A stretch of 64,000 bases of DNA from Nanobdellota archaeon (GTDB lineage: Archaea > Nanobdellota > Nanobdellia > Woesearchaeales > JAGLXL01): NCBI GenBank assembly GCA_023132895.1, contig JAGLXL010000003.1, positions 1 through 64,000 on the forward strand. Direction: 5' to 3'. Below, piece by piece: positions 1-8,055 of this stretch (position 1 is its first letter; each line of letters begins with the position of its first letter). The notes under the pieces were generated by a model. The model was given only the letters and a program-made list of their open reading frames with translations, had not been told where the DNA came from and did not search any database. The translations under genes were made by a program, and so were the position numbers.

Positions 1-1195
1 ATCCTCCACCAACTAATAATAAAATAGCAATAAGGAAACCATACAAAGCCTGTGTTTCTGGAAGAACAGAGAATAAAATATTTTTTCCAAATAATGAACT
101 GTTGTCTGCAGTTGAAGAAACACCCGAGGCAGCTGCAGTTCCCTGGCCAATGGCTGAAACAGCTGCAAAACCAACTGCTAAACTGGCACCAACTGCAACA
201 ATACCAGCAGCTGTAGTAATGCCCAAGCTAGCTCCTCCTAAAATTCCTGCTCCGACCAGCAAGAGAATACCAATTAAGAATCCATATAAGGCCTGGGTTT
301 CTGGTAGTACGCTAAATAAAATACCTTTTCCAAAGACAGCTGGTTTTCTGGCAGTGGAATTAATACCAGCAGCAGCAACAATTCCCTGGCCAATGGCTGA
401 AATAGCTCCTAAGCCTACAGCAATACCAGCACCAATAGCAATAATGCCCATTGGGGTAGTGGCCATGGCTGCTCCGCCACCCAAGACTCCAAATCCAATC
501 AATAATAAGATAGCAATAATAAAACCATAAAGAGCTTGTGTTTCTGGCAAGACTGAAAATAAAATAGATTTACCAAAATTCTTGCTGTTTTGACTTGTGG
601 CGCTAATACCAGCACTAGCTGCAGTTCCCTGGCCAATACCTGAAATTCCTGCCAAGCCAACTGCAATACCGGCTCCTAAAGCACCCCAGCCCATAGCATC
701 TGAAATTGTAGTAGCGGCTCCGCCAAATAATCCCATGCCGATAAGGATAAGGATTGAGATAATAAAACCATATAAGGCCTGAGTTTCTGGCAGGACACTG
801 AATAAAATAGATTTTCCAAAAGCTTTTTTGTTTTCTCCTACTGTGGTAGCTGCAGTAGCAGCTGCTCGACCCTGGCCAATGGCTGAAACAGCAGCCAGGC
901 CAACAGCCACACCAGCTCCAATGGCGCCAATACCCTGGCCAAAAGTAATTTCTTTGGCAGTGCTGCCAATAACTCCAACACCTAAGAGGATGAGGATTCC
1001 GATGAGGAAGCCGTAAATACCTTGTGTCTGCGGCAGAGCCTGGAATAATAATGAAGTTGAGAAGTTTTTTGGATTATCTGCTGTGGAACGGGCTCCAGAT
1101 GCGCCAACAATACCAGCGCCAATAGCTGAAGCTATACCTGAGGCACCGACTGCAATGCCGGCTCCGATAATTGCTAATGTTGCTCCTTCAACCAT
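1..1195 (-). CDS. atpK: A/V-type ATPase proteolipid subunit K with at least five fused hairpins (partial, runs off left edge)
   Basis: This is the membrane rotor (c-ring) subunit of the archaeal A/V-type ATPase. Reading leftwards from ATG at 1195, the frame stays open to the edge (398 codons seen). It consists of Gly/Ala/Ile-rich two-helix hairpins repeated about every 243 bases. Each second helix carries PETQALYGF (near positions 54, 298, 541 and 784), whose Glu is the ion-binding carboxylate. The first hairpin instead reads LPQTQGIYGF (near 1026), with Gln replacing Glu. Most c-subunits have one or two hairpins. Archaeal fused versions of 3 (Methanocaldococcus) and 13 (Methanopyrus) are known, so this is an expanded type. 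Its start overlaps the end of subunit I by 8 bases, indicating translational coupling. The C-terminus and total hairpin number lie outside the window. Confidence 0.95.
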   Translation of the reverse strand, partial: MVEGATLAIIGAGIAVGASGIASAIGAGIVGASGARSTADNPKNFSTSLLFQALPQTQGIYGFLIGILILLGVGVIGSTAKEITFGQGIGAIGAGVAVGLAAVSAIGQGRAAATAATTVGENKKAFGKSILFSVLPETQALYGFIISILILIGMGLFGGAATTISDAMGWGALGAGIAVGLAGISGIGQGTAASAGISATSQNSKNFGKSILFSVLPETQALYGFIIAILLLIGFGVLGGGAAMATTPMGIIAIGAGIAVGLGAISAIGQGIVAAAGINSTARKPAVFGKGILFSVLPETQALYGFLIGILLLVGAGILGGASLGITTAAGIVAVGASLAVGFAAVSAIGQGTAAASGVSSTADNSSLFGKNILFSVLPETQALYGFLIAILLLVGGG

Positions 1196-3149
1196 TTTTC
1201 TTTAAGACTGTATAGTCTCTATTTTCTTTGAAAGGTTCAAATTTATCTCCGCCGCCTTCATAGAATTTACCGAAAAACTCTACAAACTGCAGACGGATGG
1301 AGTGAACAAAGCCTCCTAATGAATTCATCAAGAAGCTAAATAAATGTCCGATGACGAAAATTAAGATAGCAGCAATAATGCCTGCATAGGGAATGCCCAG
1401 CACTAAGGTCGTTAGTAAGTTGACAGTCAGGGCAATGCCTGCTGTTGATAAAGCTAGGGCGAAAAGACGGCTGTAGGAAATAACATCACCCATAAAGCCA
1501 GTGATGCCGAGGATTCCAATTGGACCTTGGGCATAGATGATGGTTATGACTACTAATAATAATAAGATGCCGCCAACCCAGTTATTGCCTAAGTAGAAGA
1601 ATAATACTGAGATTTGCAAGACAAACCAAATTACTTTTGAAGTGATGAAATTCTTGTAAGCTTTTTTCCTGAAGTCTTCGATTGAGCCAATAATCAGGCC
1701 GATGTTTAAGTGGATAAGGGCTACAGCCATTGATAAGATAAGGAAATATAACGGGTCGGCTAAAGGATCATTCCAAAGAATAAAATATTGAGCATATTGA
1801 GCAGCAGTCATGACATTTAATCTTTCTAATAATATCTTGAGGCCGTCTCCAAGATAAGAGCCTGTTAATACTCCAAAAATCATGGCAAATAATCCTATAA
1901 GGAAAATATTGATTGACATTCCTTTGAGATTAGGTTTGTGTCTGACTAATCTCATGAGCATAAAGGCTCCAAGAATAGCCAGGCCTAATCCATAGACAAA
2001 ATCAGTAAGCATGAATCCTGCGAAAATAACAAAAACCGGTCCAACAATAAAAGTTGGGTCAATATCTTTGTATTTTGGCAAGGCATAAAGTTCTGTGAGA
2101 AGTTCGAAGGGTTTGAGCCAGTTGGAATTTTTTTGTTTGACTGGCGGTTCTTCTTTGGTTTCAATTCTTCTGATAGAAATCCTTCTTTTGGTGGCTAAGC
2201 CAAGGGTTTTAGCTGTTTTGATGAGGTTTTCTTCTTCAATCCAGCCCTGCACAATAAAGGCTGATTTTGATTCAACTAATTTGTGAACGGTTTTTTGTTT
2301 TTCTTCTTTGATTTCGAGCTGTTCTTTTAAGACAACAACTTCTTGATATAATTTTGACCTGAGTTTTGTTAGTAAATTTTTGATTTTTTTTATTTTGTCC
2401 TGGTGTTTTTTCAATTCTGAATCAATATATTCTAAAATATTGGATTTTTGCTCAGGGACATCTGGCAAAGCCAAAGGAATAAACTTATTATGTTTTAAAG
2501 CTAAGGAGACATCTTCTGCCTGAGTTTTGAATGAAAGGACAATAATAGCAGTGTGCTTTTTTTCTTTTTGAACTACTATGAGATTAGAGAGGCCCTGGCT
2601 TTTTTCTTTGATGTCATCTCTTAATTTGTTGAGGTTTTTGTTTTCAATGTAGCCAAAATCGACATTGACGTTTTTTGTGCCTTTCATCAAATACAATGGA
2701 GCGTCTGCTCTGGCCAGGACTTCGGCAACTTTTCTTTGTTCTTTTAATTCCTTGATTTTTTCCTGGGAATAAGTGTAGTCATCATCAACCTGGATTATTT
2801 TGTTGCCGTATTTTTTAAGGAATTCATGGGTGTGCTTGAGAACATCTTTGGTTTCTGCTCTTTGAATTTTGACTTTTTCCGGCAAGTCCAGGTTTAATAT
2901 TTTTTGTTCAAAAGTCTGCTTGCCTGGAACAAGCTCTAAAGTTGATTTGATTCTGGAAATCTTGGTGATGGATTCTGAAAGTTCGGCGATTGTTTCTGTA
3001 GGTTCGCTTCTGGAGAGTTCTTTAGTGAGTTCTTCTGGCGGCTGTGTAATCTGTAATGTGCCTAAGACTTGAAGTTCTGACAAAATTTTAAGCTTGTCTT
3101 TATTTAAGCCAATAATTTCTATTTTTTGCATAGAACTTGAAAGAACCAT
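1188..3149 (-). CDS. atpI: A/V-type ATPase subunit I (a-subunit homologue)
   Basis: This is the stator membrane subunit that carries ions past the rotor ring. The 653-residue protein has the family's two halves: a charged, coiled-coil cytoplasmic N-terminus (about residues 1-340, starting MQKIEIIGLNKDKL after an alternative upstream start) and a C-terminal membrane domain (about 365-640) with several hydrophobic helices. The motif YSRLFALALSTAGIA near residue 565 holds the Arg expected to face the rotor carboxylate. Length matches archaeal orthologues (about 640-700). It lies directly downstream of subunit H (one base gap) and overlaps subunit K, so the three form one operon on the minus strand. 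Confidence 0.95.
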   Translation of the reverse strand: MVLSSSMQKIEIIGLNKDKLKILSELQVLGTLQITQPPEELTKELSRSEPTETIAELSESITKISRIKSTLELVPGKQTFEQKILNLDLPEKVKIQRAETKDVLKHTHEFLKKYGNKIIQVDDDYTYSQEKIKELKEQRKVAEVLARADAPLYLMKGTKNVNVDFGYIENKNLNKLRDDIKEKSQGLSNLIVVQKEKKHTAIIVLSFKTQAEDVSLALKHNKFIPLALPDVPEQKSNILEYIDSELKKHQDKIKKIKNLLTKLRSKLYQEVVVLKEQLEIKEEKQKTVHKLVESKSAFIVQGWIEEENLIKTAKTLGLATKRRISIRRIETKEEPPVKQKNSNWLKPFELLTELYALPKYKDIDPTFIVGPVFVIFAGFMLTDFVYGLGLAILGAFMLMRLVRHKPNLKGMSINIFLIGLFAMIFGVLTGSYLGDGLKILLERLNVMTAAQYAQYFILWNDPLADPLYFLILSMAVALIHLNIGLIIGSIEDFRKKAYKNFITSKVIWFVLQISVLFFYLGNNWVGGILLLLVVITIIYAQGPIGILGITGFMGDVISYSRLFALALSTAGIALTVNLLTTLVLGIPYAGIIAAILIFVIGHLFSFLMNSLGGFVHSIRLQFVEFFGKFYEGGGDKFEPFKENRDYTVLKKNG

Positions 3150-3150
3150 C

Positions 3151-3465
3151 TTAACTCTCGAGAACTAATTTCACCACTTCCTTGACTATTTCTGATTTAT
3201 TTTTACTGAATTTTGCTTCCAAGGCCTTGATGTCCTTGTCTGCTTTTGTCAAGATAGATTTTTTTTCTTTTTCCAATTGTTTGTTTAATTCTTTTGTTTC
3301 TTCCTGTTCTTTTTTTTCGTATTTTTCCTTTAATTTTTCCTTTAAAGAATCCAGCTCAGTCTCTGTTTCATTGATCTTTTTTTCGTAATCTTTTTCTGTC
3401 TTTTCAATGGTTTTTTCAGCGTGTTCTTCAGCTTTTTTGATTGATTCTAAGACTTCTCTTGGCAT
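3151..3465 (-). CDS. atpH: A/V-type ATPase subunit H (peripheral stalk coiled coil)
   Basis: A short, almost entirely charged protein (Lys/Glu-rich heptads, no hydrophobic domain) directly upstream of subunit I. In archaeal A-ATPase operons this position is held by subunit H (AhaH), which pairs with subunit E to form the peripheral stalk. I chose the ATG at 3465 (MPREVLESIKKAEEHAEKTI) rather than the TTG at 3474 because a GAGGG Shine-Dalgarno sequence lies 9 bases upstream. Sequence alone gives only a generic coiled coil; the assignment rests on position and on the MPREVLESIKKAE beginning typical of the family. Confidence 0.8.
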   Translation of the reverse strand: MPREVLESIKKAEEHAEKTIEKTEKDYEKKINETETELDSLKEKLKEKYEKKEQEETKELNKQLEKEKKSILTKADKDIKALEAKFSKNKSEIVKEVVKLVLES

Positions 3466-3642
3466 TTTATTCAACCCTCACAATTCGCTTTCAAAAAAAA
3501 ATTAGTGGTTTATAAAGGTTGTGTTTGGTATTTGGATTTAAGGGATTTTAAGCTTAAATAAGGGTAAAATTTATTAAGAAAGGATGATTTTTTATTTAGA
3601 AGCAAATATTCTGAGTTGGGTTAAAACGGGGTAAATGATCAT

Positions 3643-4347
3643 ATGGAAGATATTAATGAACTGCAGCGACAAATAGAAACTCATGGTTTTGGTGTAATTC
3701 TGGAAGTGACTTGTGCTATTTCTAGTGGAAACACTCGTCAAAAAAAGAAAGACCAATTGATTAACGGACAGCGTTACATCAGACAGCTTGTTGATTCAAA
3801 ACCAGAAATCTATACAGGTCTTATATTCTGCCACTATACAGACCCAAGCCAGATAGCAGACTTGCAAGATGATAAAATCAATTTTCTTTTACAAACACCT
3901 TCTTACAATGTAGCTATGTTTAAACAGGCTTTTGAGAAGGCGCAAAACAGATTAGGTTCTAAAGAGAAGCAGACCGCAATTACACTACTGGATTGTATTG
4001 GAAATGGAGAAGATCTTGAAGGGCTTCTTAACAGCCAATCTGTTCTTGAATGGAGGAGTTTTCTTCAACGATTTCCTGAGATTGCCGGACCAGAGCCAAC
4101 AGTTAGCAAGTGCTATGAATTTGGAATCGAGATGGTTAATGGTGGATCTGTGCTTGAAGAATACGCTCGTTTACTTTGTCAAGATGAATTAGCTGAAGTC
4201 TTTCTTTATGGACCTCATAATATCATAGATTATACCAAACAAATAGGAGAAATTGACCTTGTTTTAGTGGGACCAAAAGAAAAGATTGTTCAGGGATTTA
4301 ATAATCCTCGTTTATTCCTAAGACATCATGAAAAAGATGTTGAGTGA
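3643..4347 (+). CDS. Hypothetical protein, 234 residues
   Basis: I do not recognise a family. The protein is soluble, with no signal peptide or membrane segment, and is mostly helical in character, with regularly spaced charged residues. A TATA-like AT-rich stretch precedes it in the gap after the ATPase operon, which is divergently oriented, so it probably has its own promoter. It converges with the 4350-4847 gene, leaving a two-base gap. A short palindrome, GAGATTATCTC (4347-4357), sits at the junction and may help end both transcripts. No catalytic motif is evident. Confidence 0.7.
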   Translation: MEDINELQRQIETHGFGVILEVTCAISSGNTRQKKKDQLINGQRYIRQLVDSKPEIYTGLIFCHYTDPSQIADLQDDKINFLLQTPSYNVAMFKQAFEKAQNRLGSKEKQTAITLLDCIGNGEDLEGLLNSQSVLEWRSFLQRFPEIAGPEPTVSKCYEFGIEMVNGGSVLEEYARLLCQDELAEVFLYGPHNIIDYTKQIGEIDLVLVGPKEKIVQGFNNPRLFLRHHEKDVE

Positions 4348-4349
4348 GA

Positions 4350-4847
4350 TTATCTCATTTCTAGAATTAATTTTTTAATATCAGAAAAACAAGGAACCAC
4401 ATCGTAGTCATATTCTATTATTTGAAGTTCTATGTTTCCATATGGACTTTGCGATATCTGGTAATCTTTCATCCAAAAGACTCTATTTTCTCCAATACGC
4501 CATTCTGGTGGAATACCCACTTCAATATGAGCTGGGACAATCAAATCAACATGGTATGGATCCCATAATTCTGTTACATCAAAATTTCTTTGAGCAACTA
4601 GCCATCTTTCTAATGGAAAAGGACCATCTTCCCATTGAGTAATCTTCCCATCTCTTTCGACATAACCTTTGAGCCATCGAGCATATTCTATGGGTTCTGC
4701 TTGGCGGCAAAACTTGAGCCATTTTTCTGCCTCTTCTCTTTGTCTTTTGTTTTTTGCTAGACGTTCACTTCTTTCTGTATCCAATTCAATTTGTTCTAAT
4801 TGATATTCAGTCTCTGCTCTGTTGAGTTCGTCTTCGACTTTTCCCAT
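4350..4847 (-). CDS. Hypothetical protein, 165 residues
   Basis: Unrecognised. The first 50 residues are strongly charged and predicted helical or coiled coil (LNRAETEYQLEQIELDTERS). The rest is rich in Trp, Tyr and Pro and looks like a compact globular domain. It is followed 13 bases upstream (on its own strand) by the small 4861-5169 gene, so these two may be co-transcribed. No membrane segments and no known catalytic signature are visible. Confidence 0.65.
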   Translation of the reverse strand: MGKVEDELNRAETEYQLEQIELDTERSERLAKNKRQREEAEKWLKFCRQAEPIEYARWLKGYVERDGKITQWEDGPFPLERWLVAQRNFDVTELWDPYHVDLIVPAHIEVGIPPEWRIGENRVFWMKDYQISQSPYGNIELQIIEYDYDVVPCFSDIKKLILEMR

Positions 4848-4860
4848 TGTTTATTCAGGA

Positions 4861-5169
4861 TTATTTCTTTGATTCTTCTTCAATACTTAGAATTTCTTTA
4901 TGTATCTCGTCTACTTTAGAATCAAAATCATCAGTTGCTAATGTAATAGCTACTCCAGTGGCATTGGTGGCCTCATCATCATAATCTTGATATGAAACAT
5001 CAGTTATAATTCCAACTCCTTGCCTCATATTGTATTTTATTACGCTGCAGGGATCGTAGACTGCTTCTTCTCCTAGAGGAATAGTATTATTATGAAGATA
5101 ATCTAACCATCTTTCTGCGAATTTAATTGGGTCAACTGAATCATCTACTTTATAATTAACTTCTTTCAT
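4861..5169 (-). CDS. Hypothetical protein, 102 residues
   Basis: A small acidic protein that I cannot assign. It starts MKEVNYKVDDSVDPIKFAER and ends in a charged helix. An AT-rich promoter region lies upstream at about 5170-5240. It is probably the first gene of a two-gene unit with 4350-4847. No motifs suggest an enzyme. Confidence 0.6.
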   Translation of the reverse strand: MKEVNYKVDDSVDPIKFAERWLDYLHNNTIPLGEEAVYDPCSVIKYNMRQGVGIITDVSYQDYDDEATNATGVAITLATDDFDSKVDEIHKEILSIEEESKK

Positions 5170-5243
5170 AATTACTCATCAGTAGTACTTTTATATAAAT
5201 GTTTTGTTATTTAAGTTTGAAATAAATATAATTAAGAAATAAA

Positions 5244-5627
5244 TTAATCTTTTTTCTCAGGAGCAGGATTTACATATGCTCCAGTAACTAAAGCAGGATC
5301 TTGACCTTTGATATCACTTGGACTGGTAAACACTTTTAAGAATATTCTTTTACCTGTTTTTTCAGAGTACCTTAAGACGGATAAAATATCAGTGGACCTT
5401 ATGACTTGTTTTTCTAAACTTAAATCAGCATTAGCAATACCAGGACCCCCTCTGAATGGGATCGCAGCTATTCCATCAGCAATAACTCCAGCATAAGCTA
5501 TATTTCCATCAGGCAACTGGTGTTCTGTTAATCCATGGATTGCTCCCAAAAGTTCATAATGTTCATTATCTTCAGTTAAAAGAAATTCTGCCAAGTCCAG
5601 TTCTTTGAATCTTTCTTTTTCAATCAT
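5244..5627 (-). CDS. Hypothetical protein, 127 residues
   Basis: An unrecognised soluble protein with a central Gly/Ala/Ile-rich section (ADGIAAIPFRGGPGIANADL) and a C-terminal lysine-rich end. It has its own TATA-like AT-rich upstream region (5628-5685). Beyond that lies a duplicated piece of the alaX 3' end (5686-5730), so this gene sits next to an insertion junction. No function is inferred. Confidence 0.6.
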   Translation of the reverse strand: MIEKERFKELDLAEFLLTEDNEHYELLGAIHGLTEHQLPDGNIAYAGVIADGIAAIPFRGGPGIANADLSLEKQVIRSTDILSVLRYSEKTGKRIFLKVFTSPSDIKGQDPALVTGAYVNPAPEKKD

Positions 5628-5685
5628 TATTTTTTATTTAAGAAAACTACTTTATAAAGATTGTTAATCTTTAAAATATAGTTTT

Positions 5686-5730
5686 TTACTTTAATTTAAA
5701 ATAAACTCTTCTTCTCTGGGCGCCTTTGTT
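5686..5730 (-). pseudogene. Detached copy of the alaX 3' end (last 14 codons plus stop)
   Basis: Read on the minus strand, these 45 bases encode NKGAQRRRVYFKLK and a stop, identical in protein to the C-terminus of the intact alaX gene at 6095-6139. The DNA differs at three positions, all synonymous third-codon bases in the last four codons. Similarity stops abruptly on the 5' side. The gene at 5738-6043 lies exactly between the two copies. Synonymous-only divergence implies that both copies were once functional gene ends. Confidence 0.9.
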
Positions 5731-5737
5731 GTCATTT

Positions 5738-6043
5738 TTAAAATGGAATTATTCTATCCAGGACTCCGCCCTCTCCAAAAATGTGATGGTCAGTAATATC
5801 AAGATTCCAAACAAGCGCTCGATAAAGTCCATATTTTTTTGTAATGTGGTATGTTGCTTTGATTTGACCTATTAAACTTGGAACTTTTACTATTTCGTCA
5901 GTAGGAAATAATGTTTTTGTTCTGGGATCATAATCTATAACATCTATGATTTCTTTAAAGTTGTCAGGTAGTCTTTCAAAATAAGCTCTTTGTTTTGGGT
6001 CTAAGTCATAACAGATATTTAATGATTTTTCTAAAGTGGTCAT
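5738..6043 (-). CDS. Hypothetical protein, 101 residues, between the two alaX 3' ends
   Basis: Unrecognised. It starts MTTLEKSLNICYDLDPKQRA and ends GGVLDRIIPF. No membrane segment or catalytic motif is clear. It is the only gene between the intact alaX 3' end (6095) and the detached alaX tail (5686-5730), so it is best read as the cargo of a small insertion. It is on the same strand as alaX and may be transcribed from the alaX promoter. Confidence 0.65.
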   Translation of the reverse strand: MTTLEKSLNICYDLDPKQRAYFERLPDNFKEIIDVIDYDPRTKTLFPTDEIVKVPSLIGQIKATYHITKKYGLYRALVWNLDITDHHIFGEGGVLDRIIPF

Positions 6044-6094
6044 AGCGTATTGAGAGAGTTAAGAATATTTAAGTTTTTAGGTTGTTAAGAATAA

Positions 6095-6799
6095 TTATTT
6101 CAACTTAAAATAAACTCTTCTTCTCTGGGCGCCTTTGTTTTCTGCTTTTAAGAATTCAATTTCACCGATTTCTTGGGTGTTTTTGACATGAGTGCCACCA
6201 TCTGCCTGGATGTCAAAGTTTTCTATTTCAATAATCCTGAATGTTTCTATTCCTGGCGGCAGTCCTTTGGCCAGTTTTTGGAGAGAAGGATCTTTTTCTA
6301 CTTCTTGTCTGGGCATGAATTTGACGTTGATATTGAGGTTTTGTTTAATGACTTCATTTGCTTTTTGAATGAATTCTTGCAGTTTTTCCCTGTCGAAGTT
6401 TTCTAAATTGAAATCTATTCTGGATTTTTCTGTGTCTAATTGGTTTCCGGTGATTAAAGCGCCTGTTTCCTGGTAAAGAACTGCACTCATGACATGAGCT
6501 GCTGAATGCATACGCATTAATTTGTATCTTCTGTCCCAGTCAATTATTCCTGTGACTTCATCTCCTTCTTTAAGACCTTCTTGATCCACTTCGTGTGAGA
6601 TTTGGCTGTCGAATTTTCCTACGAAGATTACTTTGAATTCTTGATTATCTTTTTTTATAATTCCTGTGTCATTTGGCTGACCACCACTATTGGGATAGAA
6701 AGCTGTTTGTTCTAAAACTATGAATTTGTTGTCTTTGACTGATTTTACTTTTGATGTGAATTCCCTGAGATAGGAATCTTGCATGTATAAAGGCTGCAT
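6095..6799 (-). CDS. alaX: AlaX-type alanyl-tRNA editing protein
   Basis: A free-standing editing domain that hydrolyses mischarged Ser- or Gly-tRNA(Ala). The 234-residue protein begins like the AlaRS beta-barrel domain (QTAFYPNSGGQPNDTG, about residues 30-45). It then has the HxxxH zinc motif MHSAAHVMSAVL (about 97-108) and the second metal motif ADGGTHVKNTQEIG (about 200-213). Length fits AlaX-M. It has a TATA-rich upstream region at 6830-6890 shared with the divergent gene at 6917. Its 3' end is duplicated at 5686-5730. Confidence 0.95.
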   Translation of the reverse strand: MQPLYMQDSYLREFTSKVKSVKDNKFIVLEQTAFYPNSGGQPNDTGIIKKDNQEFKVIFVGKFDSQISHEVDQEGLKEGDEVTGIIDWDRRYKLMRMHSAAHVMSAVLYQETGALITGNQLDTEKSRIDFNLENFDREKLQEFIQKANEVIKQNLNINVKFMPRQEVEKDPSLQKLAKGLPPGIETFRIIEIENFDIQADGGTHVKNTQEIGEIEFLKAENKGAQRRRVYFKLK

Positions 6800-6916
6800 T
6801 TTAGTTCTTGATTTGAAAATTATATTTAAATTTTGTTAATTTTGTTTGTTACTACTTTTTAAGAACAAAAGATTTATATAGCAAAACATAAATTTAAGTT
6901 TGATTTGGTAGAAATT

Positions 6917-7312
6917 ATGGCATATAAAACAAAACATACTGAAGATGATTTTGGCAAACATTTGATTGGTGTAAAGGCTAACTCATTTTTTGTTAATGGA
7001 ACTTTTTTTGAAAACATGACAAGTGTTCCTAGTTATGATGCTCATGATAAACCAGTTGTTTTTTTTGTTGATGAAGTGAATCAGGTTATTTATAATGCAT
7101 ATTCTTTGGAAGACGGTTCCTATAAGGTTTTGAAAAAAGCTAGTAAAGATATAGTCAATTTCTTAGCCCATCTTAATTCAGAGCATAAAGCGTTATTAGA
7201 GCCTCCGACAGAAAAAGAACCTGAGACAGTACTAGAAGCCAGAATAAGAGAGTTTTATGATACTGATGGGGCAATTGACAAAGAAGATTGGGGAGAAAAT
7301 TTTGATTTATAA
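6917..7312 (+). CDS. Hypothetical protein, 131 residues
   Basis: Unrecognised small soluble protein. I chose the ATG at 6917 (MAYKTKHTEDDFGKHL) over the in-frame TTG at 6905, because the core promoter (TTTATATAG, about 6870-6878) is then at near-leaderless spacing. The middle region looks like a beta-rich domain and the C-terminus is acidic. No active-site motif is evident. Confidence 0.65.
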   Translation: MAYKTKHTEDDFGKHLIGVKANSFFVNGTFFENMTSVPSYDAHDKPVVFFVDEVNQVIYNAYSLEDGSYKVLKKASKDIVNFLAHLNSEHKALLEPPTEKEPETVLEARIREFYDTDGAIDKEDWGENFDL

Positions 7313-7397
7313 ATTTGATAGATTTCTTTTGATTTTTTGTGGAAAAAAGTGGTAACGAAGTTTTTTATATGATTAAAGTATTGTTTTTTATTGAGGG

Positions 7398-7964
7398 GTG
7401 TATTTGAAAGAAAAGCAGTGGAATTTAGGCATAGACGAATCAAATCATGGACGATATCCTGAAGTGATTGTTGGGGTTTATTCTTATTTTAGAAAAGATA
7501 TTTTGTTAAATAGTGGTTTATCTAGAAGATATAAAAAAACTATTTTTTCAGAATTTGGTCTTAGCAGAAAATTTAAACATATTATCATTCCTAGAGAATA
7601 TGAAAAGATTTTAGGAAAAGAAGGTATAACACATAATATTAAAGTCATTGCTTATGCTGAATTAATCAAATCTTTTTTTGAAGAATCAGGTGAAAACTTA
7701 AGCAAAGTTTTGATTGATGGTGAAATGAGAGAAAGTGATTTAGAAAGATTAGCCAGGGTGTTGCATCCAATTAGAATGCCTGAAACTGAAACAATCCCTA
7801 AAGCTGATTCAAAATACCCTATAGTTAATTTTGCCCATCGTATTGCAAGGAAATTGTTTAGGGAGTATATTCATAATTCTGATTCAGAAGAAATTACTGA
7901 TTTTCTAGATAATTTAGTTACTCCAAAAATTGAGGATTATAAGGGTATGTTAATAGGGAATTAA
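7398..7964 (+). CDS. RNase H-fold protein resembling ribonuclease HII (divergent)
   Basis: The 188-residue protein starts at GTG 7398 behind a GAGGGG Shine-Dalgarno sequence. It shows three motifs in RNase HII order: LGIDESNHG near residue 10 (RNase HII: GIDEAGRG), KVLIDGEM near residue 105, and KADSKYPIVNFAHRIARKLF near residue 135 (RNase HII: KADxxxxxVaaASIiAK). These would supply the acidic metal-binding residues. Overall similarity to canonical RNase HII looks low, and the GRG substrate-recognition motif is lost. It may instead be a paralogue with another nucleic-acid substrate, or a DUF3800-like RNase H-fold protein. Confidence 0.6.
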   Translation: MYLKEKQWNLGIDESNHGRYPEVIVGVYSYFRKDILLNSGLSRRYKKTIFSEFGLSRKFKHIIIPREYEKILGKEGITHNIKVIAYAELIKSFFEESGENLSKVLIDGEMRESDLERLARVLHPIRMPETETIPKADSKYPIVNFAHRIARKLFREYIHNSDSEEITDFLDNLVTPKIEDYKGMLIGN

Positions 7965-7993
7965 CAAAACCTTTAAATAACCTTAATTCTCAG

Positions 7994-8033
7994 TTTATAA
8001 ATTATGTATCAGAAATCATTAAAATGATTTCTG
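7994..8033 (+). promoter_or_regulatory. TATA box and perfect hairpin upstream of srp54
   Basis: A TATA box (TTTATAAAT, 7994-8002) is followed by a perfect 10-bp inverted repeat, CAGAAATCAT / ATGATTTCTG, at 8010-8019 and 8024-8033 with a 4-base loop. The expected transcription start falls inside the hairpin, so it could be an operator at the start site rather than an RNA leader. Confidence 0.55.
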
Positions 8034-8055
8034 GAACATTTTTCGCGTACTCAAA

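Noticed and set aside
102-1016. Plus-strand open frames over the first kilobase, rich in Pro/Ala/Thr
   Set aside because: They are antisense images of the repeated proteolipid subunit K on the minus strand, which has clear hairpin and PETQALYGF motifs.
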